IMG/VR virus record: IMGVR_UViG_3300027821_000012
Span: 1 to 40,151 of that record
Strand: one strand, 5' to 3'
Source of the DNA: a virus
Length of the DNA stretch: 40,151 nt
Made by a program: the position numbers and the translations under genes. Below are positions 1 through 6,777 of this stretch, in pieces (within the stretch, counting starts at the first letter, position 1; the number at the start of each line of letters is the position of its first letter). The notes under the pieces are model-generated. The model ran no database searches, was not told where the DNA came from, and was given only the letters and a program-made list of their open reading frames with translations.

Positions 1-601
1 CTACGGTGATATCTAGTGTTGCTGGTAGATCAGCAGCGAGCATCATTTTTTCTTGACGACAGCCGCCACCTCCGCCGCCGCCTCCATCACCTACAACTGT
101 TGTACTAGCTCGGCAACGACCTCCACCTCCGCCGCCTCCCCCACCAACAAGAATGAAGTGAACGACAGTAGCTCCGGCAGGCTTTACCCAACTACCATTA
201 GCAAGGAATTTTTGAACATCTGCTCCAGGCGGAGCATTAGTCCATTGAGTATCGTAGTCGGCATCGGTTTTCTTAACGAGCCTTTGTCCGGTAGTACCTC
301 CGGGGGCAACACCTGGTCCCGCGGAACCGGTAGGACCTGTACCTCCCGTATTTCCAGTAGGGCCTTGAACACCTTGTGGGCCCTGTGGGCCAGGAGGCCC
401 TGTATATCCAACATCACCTTTTGGACCTTGAGGTCCCATAGGACCACCCGCCGGCCCAGGAGGGCCGGGTGGGCCAATATTTCCAGAGGCCAAAATTACT
501 ACATCGGGAATTTTCCCGACTGGAACTTCTGCGACCGGAGAGACGGCGATTACGATTTCGTCGTACTCTACTTCAACGAAGACGTCGTCATCGAGTGACA
601 T
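1..601 (-). CDS. Collagen-like, glycine-rich tail fibre protein (3' end outside window)
   Basis: Open from an ATG at 601 to the window edge, so the C-terminus is missing. Translating the minus strand gives an acidic N-terminus, then a collagen-like stretch (about residues 45-100) of Gly-X-Y triplets such as [11 protein letters not shown] and GPQGPKGD. A linker with the motif DADYDTQW follows, then a domain starting [19 protein letters not shown] with long Gly runs. That last pattern is typical of glycine-rich phage adhesins, which bind receptors at the tail tip. The start overlaps the upstream gene by 14 bases, which suggests translational coupling. Role as a tail fibre or adhesin is inferred from composition and neighbours; the receptor is unknown. 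Confidence 0.75.
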   Translation of the reverse strand, partial: MSLDDDVFVEVEYDEIVIAVSPVAEVPVGKIPDVVILASGNIGPPGPPGPAGGPMGPQGPKGDVGYTGPPGPQGPQGVQGPTGNTGGTGPTGSAGPGVAPGGTTGQRLVKKTDADYDTQWTNAPPGADVQKFLANGSWVKPAGATVVHFILVGGGGGGGGGRCRASTTVVGDGGGGGGGGCRQEKMMLAADLPATLDITV

Positions 602-974
602 CAGCGACACACTCGACTATACCTTGACAGATCGTTCTCGGTTCAGATTCAGCCGGCTCCCATTCGACGTCCCAGACCCCAGAGAACTTCAAACCATCGC
701 CAACCGGTTCATCGGTCAGAGCTTGAGTTTGCGCACCAGTGATCGATAGGACAATGATCCCTTGGAAGGCATCAGTCATACCAACCGTAAATTCTTGAAT
801 AGGAGGATTTTCGGGAGTAGTTCTGTCTTTACGAATCTGAGCTTTGACTGTGCCTCCCATGTCAATGGAGTCTCCTGCCGCGTTCTTGCACACCATTCGG
901 AAAGAAAATCCGTCTCCAGAGTACAACTGAAGATTCAGAACTTGAGGCTGCATGTCAATAGTTTGGGTAGCCAC
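588..974 (-). CDS. Putative minor tail/baseplate protein preceding the fibre
   Basis: 128 residues with a GTG start preceded by a perfect AAAGGAGG site. Predicted mostly beta: motifs [15 protein letters not shown] near residue 14, VKAQIRKDR near 43 and a C-terminal SGVWDVEW. This resembles the small beta-sandwich proteins that many actinophages place immediately upstream of a collagen-like fibre, where they probably attach the fibre to the baseplate (family recollection, not searched). It overlaps the fibre gene by 14 bases. A separate promoter upstream is possible at about 1025-1075. Confidence 0.6.
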   Translation of the reverse strand: MATQTIDMQPQVLNLQLYSGDGFSFRMVCKNAAGDSIDMGGTVKAQIRKDRTTPENPPIQEFTVGMTDAFQGIIVLSITGAQTQALTDEPVGDGLKFSGVWDVEWEPAESEPRTICQGIVECVADVTR

Positions 975-1078
975 GAAACCTCCTTTCGCCCTTCGCGATG
1001 AAATAAACGAAAAAGAAAGTGACTTATCCTATGCCCTTCCATAATATACCGCGAATTACTTACACCCAAATATCTGTT
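975..1078 (-). promoter_or_regulatory. Intergenic region with possible promoter for the fibre unit
   Basis: About 100 AT-rich bases. The minus strand has TTCGCGGTATATTATGG near 1038-1055, which shares the TTCGCG and TATA parts of the repeated promoter of this phage but with shorter spacing. No intrinsic terminator is apparent. Start of a separate tail-fibre transcript is an inference. Confidence 0.35.
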
Positions 1079-1300
1079 CTACTTCTTTCCTTCTGAGGTT
1101 GATTCTGGATACCTTTTCTTCAATTCTTGATCGACTCGTTCCACTGAATCCACCATACCAATCAGATGACCATCGGTCACAATCGCATCCGTCCAGATCG
1201 TAATCACCCACGAATAGACGCCGGCTGCTGTACGACGAAGTTCAATCGATCCACGTCCAGGAACAGGATCTCTATACGGTTTCACTGTCTCATTAGGCAT
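1079..1300 (-). CDS. Hypothetical protein, 73 aa
   Basis: The ATG at 1300 (MPNETVKPYRDPVPGRG) is chosen because a G-rich Shine-Dalgarno lies 8 bases upstream and it clears the preceding gene. The protein looks like a small mixed alpha/beta fold, with VYSWVITIWTDAIV in the middle and a charged C-terminus ending EGKK. No recognised motif. It follows the 56-aa gene by 4 bases, so the two are probably co-transcribed. Confidence 0.6.
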   Translation of the reverse strand: MPNETVKPYRDPVPGRGSIELRRTAAGVYSWVITIWTDAIVTDGHLIGMVDSVERVDQELKKRYPESTSEGKK

Positions 1301-1304
1301 ATAT

Positions 1305-1475
1305 CTAACCCCCCGATGTTTGTTCTGCGGATTCGTAACCCAACAACTTGGCGGCCATGGAACCAACTCGAATTTTCTGAGGTTTTGGCTTTCCGTTTAG
1401 TGTGACGATTGAGTGAACATACCACTTCGTTCCATCAGGATCTTCGACAATGTCACCTTTCTTCAGCTCAGACAT
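1305..1475 (-). CDS. Hypothetical small protein, 56 aa
   Basis: Begins MSELKKGDIVEDPDGTKWYV with GGAG six bases upstream of the ATG. It overlaps the end of the NUMOD4 gene by 8 bases. The GDIVEDPDGTKWYV stretch resembles the short SH3-like beta barrels found in small phage proteins, but no function can be named. Confidence 0.6.
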   Translation of the reverse strand: MSELKKGDIVEDPDGTKWYVHSIVTLNGKPKPQKIRVGSMAAKLLGYESAEQTSGG

Positions 1476-1968
1476 CAGCAACTCCAAACTGTTGGTAGGT
1501 AGGCCAGACATAGGTTCGAGCGATGATCGATTCGACTAGATCTTGCTCGAGAAGACCATAACGAATTGCACAAGCTAGTGAGTCGTGACTCACTTCTCCT
1601 GTATGGAGATCCACGATAGGGCGATCAATGCGTGAACGATATGGATTACGGAACTGTTGATGGTAGCGAATCGCAAACCACCTAGGCCGCCATGTGAGAT
1701 TTGCTGCTCGATTATCCTCTCGGTCTCCATTCATGTTGATAGGAGTATCGAAAGGTCCATCAACCTCAGGCACGAAGGCCTTCGCAACTAGGAGAGGGAG
1801 AGATCGATGCCATCGTTTCCCATCCCTCATCATTCCGACTTGAACTAGGCCATACTGCGTGAGAGACAGTGACAGATTGCGATCGAACCGATCTGAATGG
1901 ATCCGACCGAGATTACTGACGCTGTACCCTGGAAAATCAGGTATCGGAAGCCACACTTCTTCTGTCAT
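1468..1968 (-). CDS. NUMOD4 / degenerate HNH-type DNA-binding protein
   Basis: 166 residues from the ATG at 1968 (MTEEVWLPIPDFPGYSVSN). The N-terminus carries the NUMOD4 signature (W-x-P-I-P-x-F-x-G-Y-x-V-S-N-x-G-R-I), a DNA-binding module of homing endonucleases. The middle has LLVAKAFVPEVDG and INMNGDREDNRAANLTW, the position where HNH_3 nucleases carry NHxDGNxxNNxxxNLxW. The expected His of that motif is Met-Asn here, so cleavage activity is doubtful. The C-terminal WRPRWFAIRYHQQF segment is one I recall from HNH-annotated actinophage proteins. It could be a nuclease relative kept as a DNA-binding regulator. The reading frame extends upstream past a strong Shine-Dalgarno at 2036-2042 without an ATG there. 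Confidence 0.75.
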   Translation of the reverse strand: MTEEVWLPIPDFPGYSVSNLGRIHSDRFDRNLSLSLTQYGLVQVGMMRDGKRWHRSLPLLVAKAFVPEVDGPFDTPINMNGDREDNRAANLTWRPRWFAIRYHQQFRNPYRSRIDRPIVDLHTGEVSHDSLACAIRYGLLEQDLVESIIARTYVWPTYQQFGVADV

Positions 1969-2152
1969 ACTCCATCCTCTGAAATCTTTAGAGGCCTTGG
2001 GCAAAGGCGCGGCCTTGTGGGCAGTTTTTATGCGTCCTCCTTGTAGGTCGGTCACGCCCACTTTTCCTCGCAAAAAACTTTCTATACGCTTACCCTAATA
2101 TCTGTATATCCTTTTCGCTTATTAGGTTCGCGCGTACAGAAGAGTTTTTGAA
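1969..2152 (-). promoter_or_regulatory. Leader region of the NUMOD4 gene
   Basis: 184 bases between the helicase stop and the NUMOD4 start. It holds an inverted repeat (CCTAATA at 2094-2100, TATTAGG at 2120-2126), a possible -10 (GTATAG on the minus strand near 2081-2086) and a strong AAGGAGG at 2036-2042. The only codon well spaced after that site is ATA (2029-2031), in frame with the NUMOD4 gene. This may be a regulated leader or a non-canonical start; I cannot tell which. Confidence 0.35.
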
Positions 2153-3340
2153 CTAAAAGTGGGCTAGAGAAGAAACGTCGAATTTTGAGGGTTGAAAATT
2201 CTCTTTGGCGACTAGAGACCTTCGAATCGCCCTATCCACGCCACTTTTGGACCGGAGCTCGAAATAATTCAGATCCGTAAAAGGCGTGTCCATCCGGTCA
2301 ATTCTGCCATGAGCCTGATGCCACATCTTATATGAGTACGTATATGAGTAGAAAAGTGAGGTATCTGTGGTAGTGCAATTCCACCCCTCAGACCCCGCTA
2401 CGTACTGCACAAAATAAAGCCAGTTTTCAGAAGTGGGCAGAAGTTCGTGCTTCCAACCATTCCATTCTGCGGTCTCGACATCCGCGTTCAGACGCCTCAA
2501 AATGTCGAGTTCGTAGTTGAAATTGTAGAAGATCACCATCTTCGGATGACGCCCGAGCAATCCCTCGATCTTCTTCGATCTCGATGGGTCACTATTGACC
2601 ACTCTACGCATCACTCCGAAGAGCTCTGCGATATCTTTGATGGGACGATTCTCATAGATATGCCAGCGATTCTTGAGTACATGCTGAACGAGCTCCTCGT
2701 TGTGCTCCACAGCCAACGTCACGTAGTGTTTGATCGTCTCGCTGGAGTACCGCATATGAACGAGAATACTGTCTCTTATCTTGTTCAGACGCCTTTCACC
2801 GATATAGCCGATGACCTTGGGAAACTTTGTGTGGGGCGCATAGCGCACGTGCTCGAGTTTGAATTGAGTCCTGTTAGCGTAGAACCCGTTGGCGATGAAA
2901 ACTGGGATATAGTCGAGCCATGTGTCTCCTGGGGTAGCGGACAACATGATCCAGTAGTTCTGACGAGCAATCTTGAGAAACGACCTTACCCACTTTCCAC
3001 TACCCACCAGCCGTTGTTCGTCGAAGATGAAGAAAGCACCATGAACGCCCGTGTACTTCTCGATGTTGTTCCAGCTGTCAACAGTGAGAACTCCATGAAC
3101 AGTGGCGTTCGGAGCGTTACCGACACCGATACGAGCGAAGTCGGTTTGCCAATCGATGCTGTCTCTCTTCTTCGCTGTGGTGATGACGAAGACGTCTCGC
3201 TCTTTGTGCTCGCGTTTGTAATAGGCCACAGCCACACGCGACTTACCAGAGCCAACTCCACCCCACAGGATGTTTCCGTTATCGAGCTGCTTTAGAGCGG
3301 CTTCTTGATGTGGTCTGAGGTCTAGCAACGTTCTCCTCAA
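2153..3340 (-). CDS. SF2 DNA helicase (DEAD/SNF2-like ATPase)
   Basis: About 390 residues. Superfamily 2 helicase motifs appear in order: a Q-motif-like RPHQEAALKQL, Walker A GGVGSGKS (residues ~27-34), Walker B FFIFDEQR (~104), motif III LSATPGD (~134), then a second RecA-like domain with MVIFYNF, YVAGSEGWNC and motif VI QAHGRIDR (~340). It should use ATP to move on DNA during phage replication or recombination. The start is uncertain: TTG at 3340 overlaps the upstream stop, while TTG at 3328 has GAGGAG just before it. From memory, very similar helicases accompany PolB and SSB-like genes in gut siphophages, so it is probably part of this replisome although encoded 5 kb away from the polymerase. 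Confidence 0.9.
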   Translation of the reverse strand: MRRTLLDLRPHQEAALKQLDNGNILWGGVGSGKSRVAVAYYKREHKERDVFVITTAKKRDSIDWQTDFARIGVGNAPNATVHGVLTVDSWNNIEKYTGVHGAFFIFDEQRLVGSGKWVRSFLKIARQNYWIMLSATPGDTWLDYIPVFIANGFYANRTQFKLEHVRYAPHTKFPKVIGYIGERRLNKIRDSILVHMRYSSETIKHYVTLAVEHNEELVQHVLKNRWHIYENRPIKDIAELFGVMRRVVNSDPSRSKKIEGLLGRHPKMVIFYNFNYELDILRRLNADVETAEWNGWKHELLPTSENWLYFVQYVAGSEGWNCTTTDTSLFYSYTYSYKMWHQAHGRIDRMDTPFTDLNYFELRSKSGVDRAIRRSLVAKENFQPSKFDVSSLAHF

Positions 3341-3546
3341 TTTCTTGGGACATACCCTTGCCCCTTACAGATTTGACATGGTGACTTTGCATCCAACTCA
3401 GGATCGTAGGCCATTGATTTGACTCCTTGGTCATACTTGGAAATTAGACCATGACCCTTACACTTTGAACAAATAAGATGTCCCTCGGGCACTTCTACAG
3501 GTTCTGTTACGATCCTGCTACGAAGAATGACCGGCCTATCGCTCAT
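3337..3546 (-). CDS. Small zinc-finger protein (DnaJ-type CxxCxGxG)
   Basis: 69 residues. Two cysteine pairs, CSKCKGHG near residue 26 and CQICKGQG near 57, have the spacing of a single DnaJ-like zinc-binding repeat. The start (ATG at 3546) overlaps the upstream stop as ATGA, and the end overlaps the helicase start, so it is translationally coupled on both sides. No J domain is present; it is probably a stand-alone zinc-binding adaptor. Role unknown. Confidence 0.7.
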   Translation of the reverse strand: MSDRPVILRSRIVTEPVEVPEGHLICSKCKGHGLISKYDQGVKSMAYDPELDAKSPCQICKGQGYVPRN

Positions 3547-3782
3547 CTCTCGCTTCTTTCACGTAGTTGTAGTGTCCTTAGAAATTGAACAACACGATAG
3601 GGATCTGGCCCGATCGGAGACATCTCGTTTTCGTCTAGAGTTACTTCTAGAGCTTCACTCCACATCTCTAGAAGATTAGGTGAGCCATGCTCGTCGGGAA
3701 CCCATCCTTCTTCTATCCATCTCTCCATAAGTCGAATCGCCCGACAACAGTGAGTAGAAGATAGGTACCAAACATCACTCAT
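3543..3782 (-). CDS. Hypothetical protein, 79 aa
   Basis: Starts MSDVWYLSSTHCCRAIRLM at the ATG at 3782, with AAAGGG 9 bases upstream. Predicted helical, with RLMERWIEEGWVPDE and a C-terminal RVVQFLRTLQLRERSER. The frame stays open upstream to a GTG at 3983, which would give 146 residues, but the added part covers a strongly self-complementary DNA region, so I prefer the shorter form. Coupled to the zinc-finger gene by ATGA. Function unknown. Confidence 0.6.
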   Translation of the reverse strand: MSDVWYLSSTHCCRAIRLMERWIEEGWVPDEHGSPNLLEMWSEALEVTLDENEMSPIGPDPYRVVQFLRTLQLRERSER

Positions 3783-4086
3783 GCGCAATATCCCTTTCAA
3801 AAAAATAGAAGACGTGTATGGCCGGCGAAGGACTAGGAGATCGTTACCCCCTAGTCCCTCACAAGATTCATCTAGAGAGGGGAAGCTAGTAGGACACCCG
3901 TACCAGGTGCGCGTTCCTCGGTCCTCGGTCCAAGGCGTCCACGCGGCAAGATCCGACTTGTCTAGCTGCAATCCGGATCGCACTGGTCATGTCCTATCTC
4001 CGGCCGCCAAGCGGGATTCCCCTCTCTAGTTTTTGGAAGCAAGGCGGATGGGGACGCCTAGATGCGGTGTCTAAAACGCCCCCACC
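3783..4086. other. About 300 bases with strong self-complementarity
   Basis: Holds several long inverted repeats: GGACTAGG/CCTAGTCC (about 3829-3857), a perfect 12-base pair of arms at 3872-3883 and 4018-4029 followed on the plus strand by five T, TAGGACA/TGTCCTA (about 3890 and 3990) and GATCCG/CGGATC. The T-run after the 12-base stem fits a plus-strand RNA better than a minus-strand one. No tRNA fold was found. A GTG-initiated extension of the downstream gene (to 3983) also covers part of it, so coding cannot be excluded. Confidence 0.4.
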
Positions 4087-4299
4087 CTATCCTCGGACGT
4101 TCTGCCCCGTCACACCGCCGGGAAGGGAGTCACAGCGGTGGACAGCATCCGAGGAATCTCTCGCTTCCTTAGTTTGGCGAGCTATCCGGTCTACACCGGA
4201 CCGCGCGACGTTTTTATCCCTCAAGCGTTCAGGACGCCTCGTGGATTGCTTTGACTCGCCAAAGTCCTCTTTCAAGATATCGATGTTGTCGATTCCCAA
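4087..4299 (-). CDS. Hypothetical charged protein, 70 aa (TTG start)
   Basis: A TTG at 4299 lies 6 bases after a strong AGGAGG, which also sits at the stop of the preceding 36-aa frame. The product begins GIDNIDILKEDFGESKQ and is highly charged (many Arg, Asp, Glu), without hydrophobic segments; it is probably largely disordered. Function unknown. The Shine-Dalgarno is the main support. Confidence 0.45.
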   Translation of the reverse strand: MGIDNIDILKEDFGESKQSTRRPERLRDKNVARSGVDRIARQTKEARDSSDAVHRCDSLPGGVTGQNVRG

Positions 4300-4309
4300 A
4301 CGCTCCCTC

Positions 4310-4420
4310 CTAAAGTGATGCACAGAGATGCAGCCGGACGGCTATCTCATCGGACGCGTCGATCGAAACAACCACGTTTACGATGTTGTTGCCAGCCACC
4401 GAGTTAATCACGCCCTTCAT
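4310..4420 (-). CDS. Possible 36-aa protein
   Basis: ATG at 4420, MKGVINSVAGNNIVNVV and onward to the stop at 4310, which lies inside the Shine-Dalgarno of the next gene. GAGAGG lies immediately upstream of the ATG, closer than ideal. Predicted beta-rich. Supported only by composition and tight packing with its neighbours. Confidence 0.35.
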   Translation of the reverse strand: MKGVINSVAGNNIVNVVVSIDASDEIAVRLHLCASL

Positions 4421-4517
4421 ACCTCTCGGTAACGCCCGTCAAAGCGATCCTGGCCCGCTGTAGTAGCCGCCACGAGGAATCCAGACGTATTAACCCTGAC
4501 GGATGGTGCCGCTGCAT
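4404..4517 (-). CDS. Possible 37-aa protein
   Basis: ATG at 4517 with GGTGAA just upstream; product MQRHHPSGLIRLDSSWRLL... ending RYEGRD. It overlaps the start of the 36-aa frame, as is common in this region. No recognisable motif; low confidence. Confidence 0.3.
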   Translation of the reverse strand: MQRHHPSGLIRLDSSWRLLQRARIALTGVTERYEGRD

Positions 4518-4544
4518 TTCACCATCCAGCTGCATCTTTGTACA

Positions 4545-4745
4545 TCACTCTTGTTCCTTGGTATCACCCTTACTAGTTTTGTGATCTCCTTCGTGTCCCT
4601 CGTCGAGACCACAAATATGGTGCCGGTTGATCGGCATACCAAGAAGAAATCCTGGGGTATCCCACGTAAACGCACAGACCATGAATCCGGTCAAGTCGTC
4701 ATAGCGAGGTACGCAGACACCGAGTTCAGAGATGGGCGTTCCCAT
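4545..4745 (-). CDS. Small putative zinc-binding protein, 66 aa
   Basis: Begins MGTPISELGVCVPRYDDL at the ATG at 4745, overlapping the upstream stop as ATGA. The C-terminal half has HHICGLDEGHEGDH, a Cys/His arrangement found in many short phage proteins and probably metal-binding. It has one other Cys in VCVPRY and FMVCAF. Role unknown. Confidence 0.6.
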   Translation of the reverse strand: MGTPISELGVCVPRYDDLTGFMVCAFTWDTPGFLLGMPINRHHICGLDEGHEGDHKTSKGDTKEQE

Positions 4746-4999
4746 CAGAAAGTACTCGGTACGTTCTTGTAGACCCAAGGATATAGCTTCTTACCCCGGG
4801 CAACTTCACGATCATGAACGCGCATCCACGTCGTGTCATCAGGAGTGGCACGCGGAATAACACCGACACACTTCATGTTGCCTGTATCAACATGACGCCA
4901 CTCTCTTGTACCTTCGGTCCGTCCGTTCTTGAACTGCTTGATTCCGTAGTACACTCGCTTTCCGCAGTTCTGACAGTCGCTTTGATCTTTGTATTCCAT
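4745..4999 (-). CDS. Zinc-ribbon-like protein, 84 aa
   Basis: ATG at 4999 is preceded by AAGGAG at good spacing. The CQNCGK motif near residue 9, with HVDTGNMKC about 35 residues later, suggests a small treble-clef or ribbon zinc site. The C-terminus is basic and aromatic (RGKKLYPWVYKNV). It is the first gene after the promoter and hairpin at 5021-5090, and its stop overlaps the next gene, so it leads the transcript that runs down to the helicase. Confidence 0.6.
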   Translation of the reverse strand: MEYKDQSDCQNCGKRVYYGIKQFKNGRTEGTREWRHVDTGNMKCVGVIPRATPDDTTWMRVHDREVARGKKLYPWVYKNVPSTF

Positions 5000-5020
5000 A
5001 GGGTCTCCTTCAAGGCGAAA

Positions 5021-5062
5021 GAAAAAATGAGAAGCGAGTCGGTACGTTGACTCTTTCTTCTC
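5021..5062 (-). ncRNA. Hairpin leader (attenuator or short RNA) before the 84-aa gene
   Basis: Directly downstream of the promoter, the minus strand can fold as GAGAAG-aaa-GAGTC ... GACTC-g-CTTCTC followed by ATTTTTT, an intrinsic-terminator shape placed before the first Shine-Dalgarno. Transcription must read through it to reach the operon below, so it is a candidate attenuator or antitermination site. Its outer stem has the same GAGAAG/CTTCTC sequence as the other RNA units in this phage. Confidence 0.5.
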
Positions 5063-5091
5063 ACTATACCCCATGTTTTATTCGCGACTAG
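5061..5091 (-). promoter_or_regulatory. Repeated promoter element
   Basis: Minus strand TCGCGAATAAAACATGGGG then -10 TATAGT (5063-5068). Copy of the consensus repeat; the -35 position (CTAGTC) is weak. It would drive the operon from 4999 to about 2153. Confidence 0.6.
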
Positions 5092-5187
5092 TATAGCAAC
5101 GCCGGATTCCCAACCTTACCGACGTTTTATTGCGGATTCCCGTAGACAGCAGGTTAAAGTTGGGACGGAAACTTTAAGTCTTACTCG
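5092..5187 (-). other. Intergenic segment with inverted and direct repeats
   Basis: Minus strand has TTAAAGTT ... AACTTTAA (an 8-bp stem without a U-tract) just after the membrane-protein stop, then two GGGAATCCG direct repeats, the second within a stem ACGTCGG/CCGGCGT. Possibly a weak terminator or RNA-processing structure; nothing coding seen. Confidence 0.35.
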
Positions 5188-5442
5188 CTACACGCGACCG
5201 TGCTTGTAGATGACCGCGCCGACGACGAACATGGATGCACCCAGTGCCATGAGACCTCCGCCCCATAGCCGGCACTCCTGAGCGAGGATCGCTGCCGTCT
5301 TGATGACCTCGGTCTTGTTGACGATGACTTCCGTGGGCCGGTTGGCCTTCTTGAGCAGATCGTTGTACGTCTCGACCGTGATCTTGACACTTCCGTCGCT
5401 CGTCTGCTTGATCTCGTTGATGTTGGTGACTTCGTCTGCCAT
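5188..5442 (-). CDS. Small membrane protein, 84 aa
   Basis: ATG at 5442 with AAGGAG upstream. The hydrophilic N-terminal 50 residues (MADEVTNINEIKQTSDG..., then a short basic helix) precede a C-terminal hydrophobic helix LMALGASMFVVGAVIYK and a short basic tail. This gives one transmembrane segment with the bulk probably cytoplasmic. Part of a set of microproteins with single TM segments next to the lysozyme-like gene. Function unknown. Confidence 0.7.
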   Translation of the reverse strand: MADEVTNINEIKQTSDGSVKITVETYNDLLKKANRPTEVIVNKTEVIKTAAILAQECRLWGGGLMALGASMFVVGAVIYKHGRV

Positions 5443-5495
5443 TTACTCTCCTTGAAGATATGAAGTTATAGGGTACGAGGCGACTTGTAGAAGAG

Positions 5496-5576
5496 TTACT
5501 TCCAGTACTTCCTGGCGAGGAGCGCCCCTGCGACTGCGCCGACAACTGCGGAGAAGTAGTGAATACGAATAACCAT
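5496..5576 (-). CDS. Membrane microprotein, 26 aa
   Basis: MVIRIHYFSAVVGAVAGALL then ARKYWK, from the ATG at 5576 with an excellent GAGGAGG site. Nearly the whole protein is one hydrophobic helix with a small-residue (Ala/Gly) face and a basic end. A possible holin-like or regulatory microprotein, but no direct evidence. Confidence 0.6.
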   Translation of the reverse strand: MVIRIHYFSAVVGAVAGALLARKYWK

Positions 5577-5703
5577 CTTGACCTCCTCTCACATAATTTA
5601 GCCGTTGGAGGTAGGAAATGGTCCCTTTGACAGAGGACTCTCCACCCCCTACCCCCTTCGGCTCTACCCCCATTGGAAGGCGGCTCCTTCCGGGGGAGCT
5701 TGT

Positions 5704-5832
5704 CTACTTTTTGTTCTGGTTCGCCTTGATTGCCCTCCCCTGCTTTGCTGCTCTCCCCTTTGCGCCTTTTCCGTGGTAGACCTTTCCGGTCGTACCATAC
5801 TTGTATCCGCCCTTACTCTTCCGAACTGGCAT
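5704..5832 (-). CDS. Small basic protein (MPVRKSKGGY family), 42 aa
   Basis: MPVRKSKGGYKYGTTGKVYH followed by GKGAKGRAAKQGRA and a Lys-rich tail. The ATG at 5832 follows AGGAGG. Short, very basic, Gly-rich proteins with this opening are frequent in phage genomes (recollection); they probably bind nucleic acid or assemble with other proteins. A GGAAGG/CCTTCC hairpin lies just downstream (5680-5700) without a clear U-tract. Confidence 0.7.
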   Translation of the reverse strand: MPVRKSKGGYKYGTTGKVYHGKGAKGRAAKQGRAIKANQNKK

Positions 5833-5842
5833 GTGAAACCTC

Positions 5843-5992
5843 CTAGAGGACGATTGTCCATACGAAGTTGAGGATGATTCCGACGATGATGGATATGATT
5901 ACTCCAATGATGACTCCATGTCGAAATCCTTCGTTGTACTTCTCGTTCAGACGCTGAGTGGTGCTAAGAGGAAGAATAGGGACTTGTTTCAC
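5843..5992 (-). CDS. Small membrane protein, 49 aa, possible holin-like
   Basis: The GTG at 5992 follows GGAGGAG. N-terminal 25 residues are hydrophilic (LSTTQRLNEKYNEGFRHG), then one strongly hydrophobic helix VIIGVIISIIVGIILNFVW up to the C-terminus. It is directly downstream of the secreted lysozyme-like gene, which makes a role in lysis plausible, but single-TM small proteins abound in this phage. Confidence 0.55.
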   Translation of the reverse strand: MKQVPILPLSTTQRLNEKYNEGFRHGVIIGVIISIIVGIILNFVWTIVL

Positions 5993-6014
5993 GACTCCTC
6001 CTGCGTCAGTTCTT

Positions 6015-6365
6015 CTATCTAAGTCCGCACATCCGTGACGTGTTGGGCCATGCACCCCAGCCCTGGACTTTCCAGCCGCGATACGCGACAAGTAGCTGTG
6101 TTCTGATCGGCCAGTGATCGGCTGTTCCGAGATGGCGAAGGGACCAGCCACCGTAGTGGCTCATGAATGTCCAGTCCATCTGCATGCCGCCGTAGTAGGG
6201 ATGCCCCGGATCTTGCCACGAGCCTTCGTACTTGTGCACACAGAGTGCACTGGGGATCCACCACTTCGGTACTTCTCGATTGAACTCACCCTTTGCTTGG
6301 GCGTCAACGGCGAGCGCCAGCATTGCAGCGCTTACCAGAACTGTGATGAACACGCGCAACTTCAC
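6015..6365 (-). CDS. Secreted lysozyme-like / Rpf-type muralytic protein
   Basis: 116 residues with a GTG start preceded by GGAGACG. The N-terminus is a clear signal peptide (MKLRVFITVLVSAAMLALA then VDAQA, cleavage near residue 24). The mature part has CVHKYEGSWQ (Glu as the likely catalytic acid), YYGGMQMDWTFMSHYGG and AWPNTSRMCGL, the layout of transglycosylase-like domains related to resuscitation-promoting factors. The two Cys probably form a disulfide. It likely cleaves peptidoglycan outside the membrane, as an endolysin with its own signal or as a wall-remodelling enzyme. Its start overlaps the upstream stop (GTGA). Confidence 0.75.
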   Translation of the reverse strand: MKLRVFITVLVSAAMLALAVDAQAKGEFNREVPKWWIPSALCVHKYEGSWQDPGHPYYGGMQMDWTFMSHYGGWSLRHLGTADHWPIRTQLLVAYRGWKVQGWGAWPNTSRMCGLR

Positions 6366-6613
6366 GACACGTCTCCTTGATCGCTTACAGGGGGTGTTCC
6401 TTTGAAGAGAACGATCCTGTCGGAGCTTTCAGGAGGATTCTTGACTTTCCATCCATGTCTTTTCAAGTGGTCAATTCGAGTCCACATCTTTGCAGGGTCT
6501 TTGGTGAAAGGGACTTCGTACTCGTATCCTATGTCGCTGGGGTCTTCTTCGATGCTCCACCACAGCCCATCAGCAAACTCGAAGATCGTCTCTTCGTATG
6601 GTTCTTCACTCAT
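6362..6613 (-). CDS. Hypothetical acidic protein, 83 aa
   Basis: MSEEPYEETIFEFADGLWWS from the ATG at 6613 with AAAGGA upstream. Acidic N-terminal half, then VPFTKDPAKMWTRIDHLKRHG and a mixed C-terminus. No transmembrane segment. Coupled to the lysozyme-like gene by a 4-base overlap. The frame is open further upstream, without a better start. Confidence 0.55.
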   Translation of the reverse strand: MSEEPYEETIFEFADGLWWSIEEDPSDIGYEYEVPFTKDPAKMWTRIDHLKRHGWKVKNPPESSDRIVLFKGTPPVSDQGDVS

Positions 6614-6777
6614 AGGAATCCTTTCGGATATAGGGGTGGACATCGCGTAGTTGTTCAGCGTTCTAGCGGGTATTAAGTTTACCAACTACCATGCCCTCTC
6701 ACGTTCGCCTAACTTGCTTTCGTCGACAGGAGGAAAGTTCTGCCCCGCTCCGTGAGGTAAAACAAGGGTGGTACCTG
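6614..6777 (-). promoter_or_regulatory. Intergenic region, 164 bases
   Basis: No gene found. The minus strand has a short hairpin GGTAAACTTAATACC (arms GGTA/TACC) near 6669-6683 and no clear U-tract terminator. It does not carry the repeated promoter element. Possible weak promoter for the 83-aa gene; otherwise nothing recognised. Confidence 0.25.

Noticed and set aside
184-477. 97-codon frame inside the fibre gene ([10 protein letters not shown]...)
   Set aside because: It is an alternate frame of the collagen-like region; the true frame gives Gly-X-Y triplets and runs from 601 to the window edge.
2447-3295. 282-codon plus-strand frame opposite the SF2 helicase
   Set aside because: The minus strand carries all helicase motifs; the plus frame lacks a ribosome site and recognisable domains.
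3783-4500. Group I or II intron, suggested by nearby NUMOD4/HNH gene and gene-poor structured DNA
   Set aside because: I could not find the conserved P/Q/R/S core elements or a domain V hairpin, and no split gene flanks the region.
5174-5545. 123-codon minus-strand frame over the 84-aa membrane protein
   Set aside because: Arg/Ser/Gln-rich shadow translation; the 84-aa frame has the AAGGAG site and a proper membrane segment.
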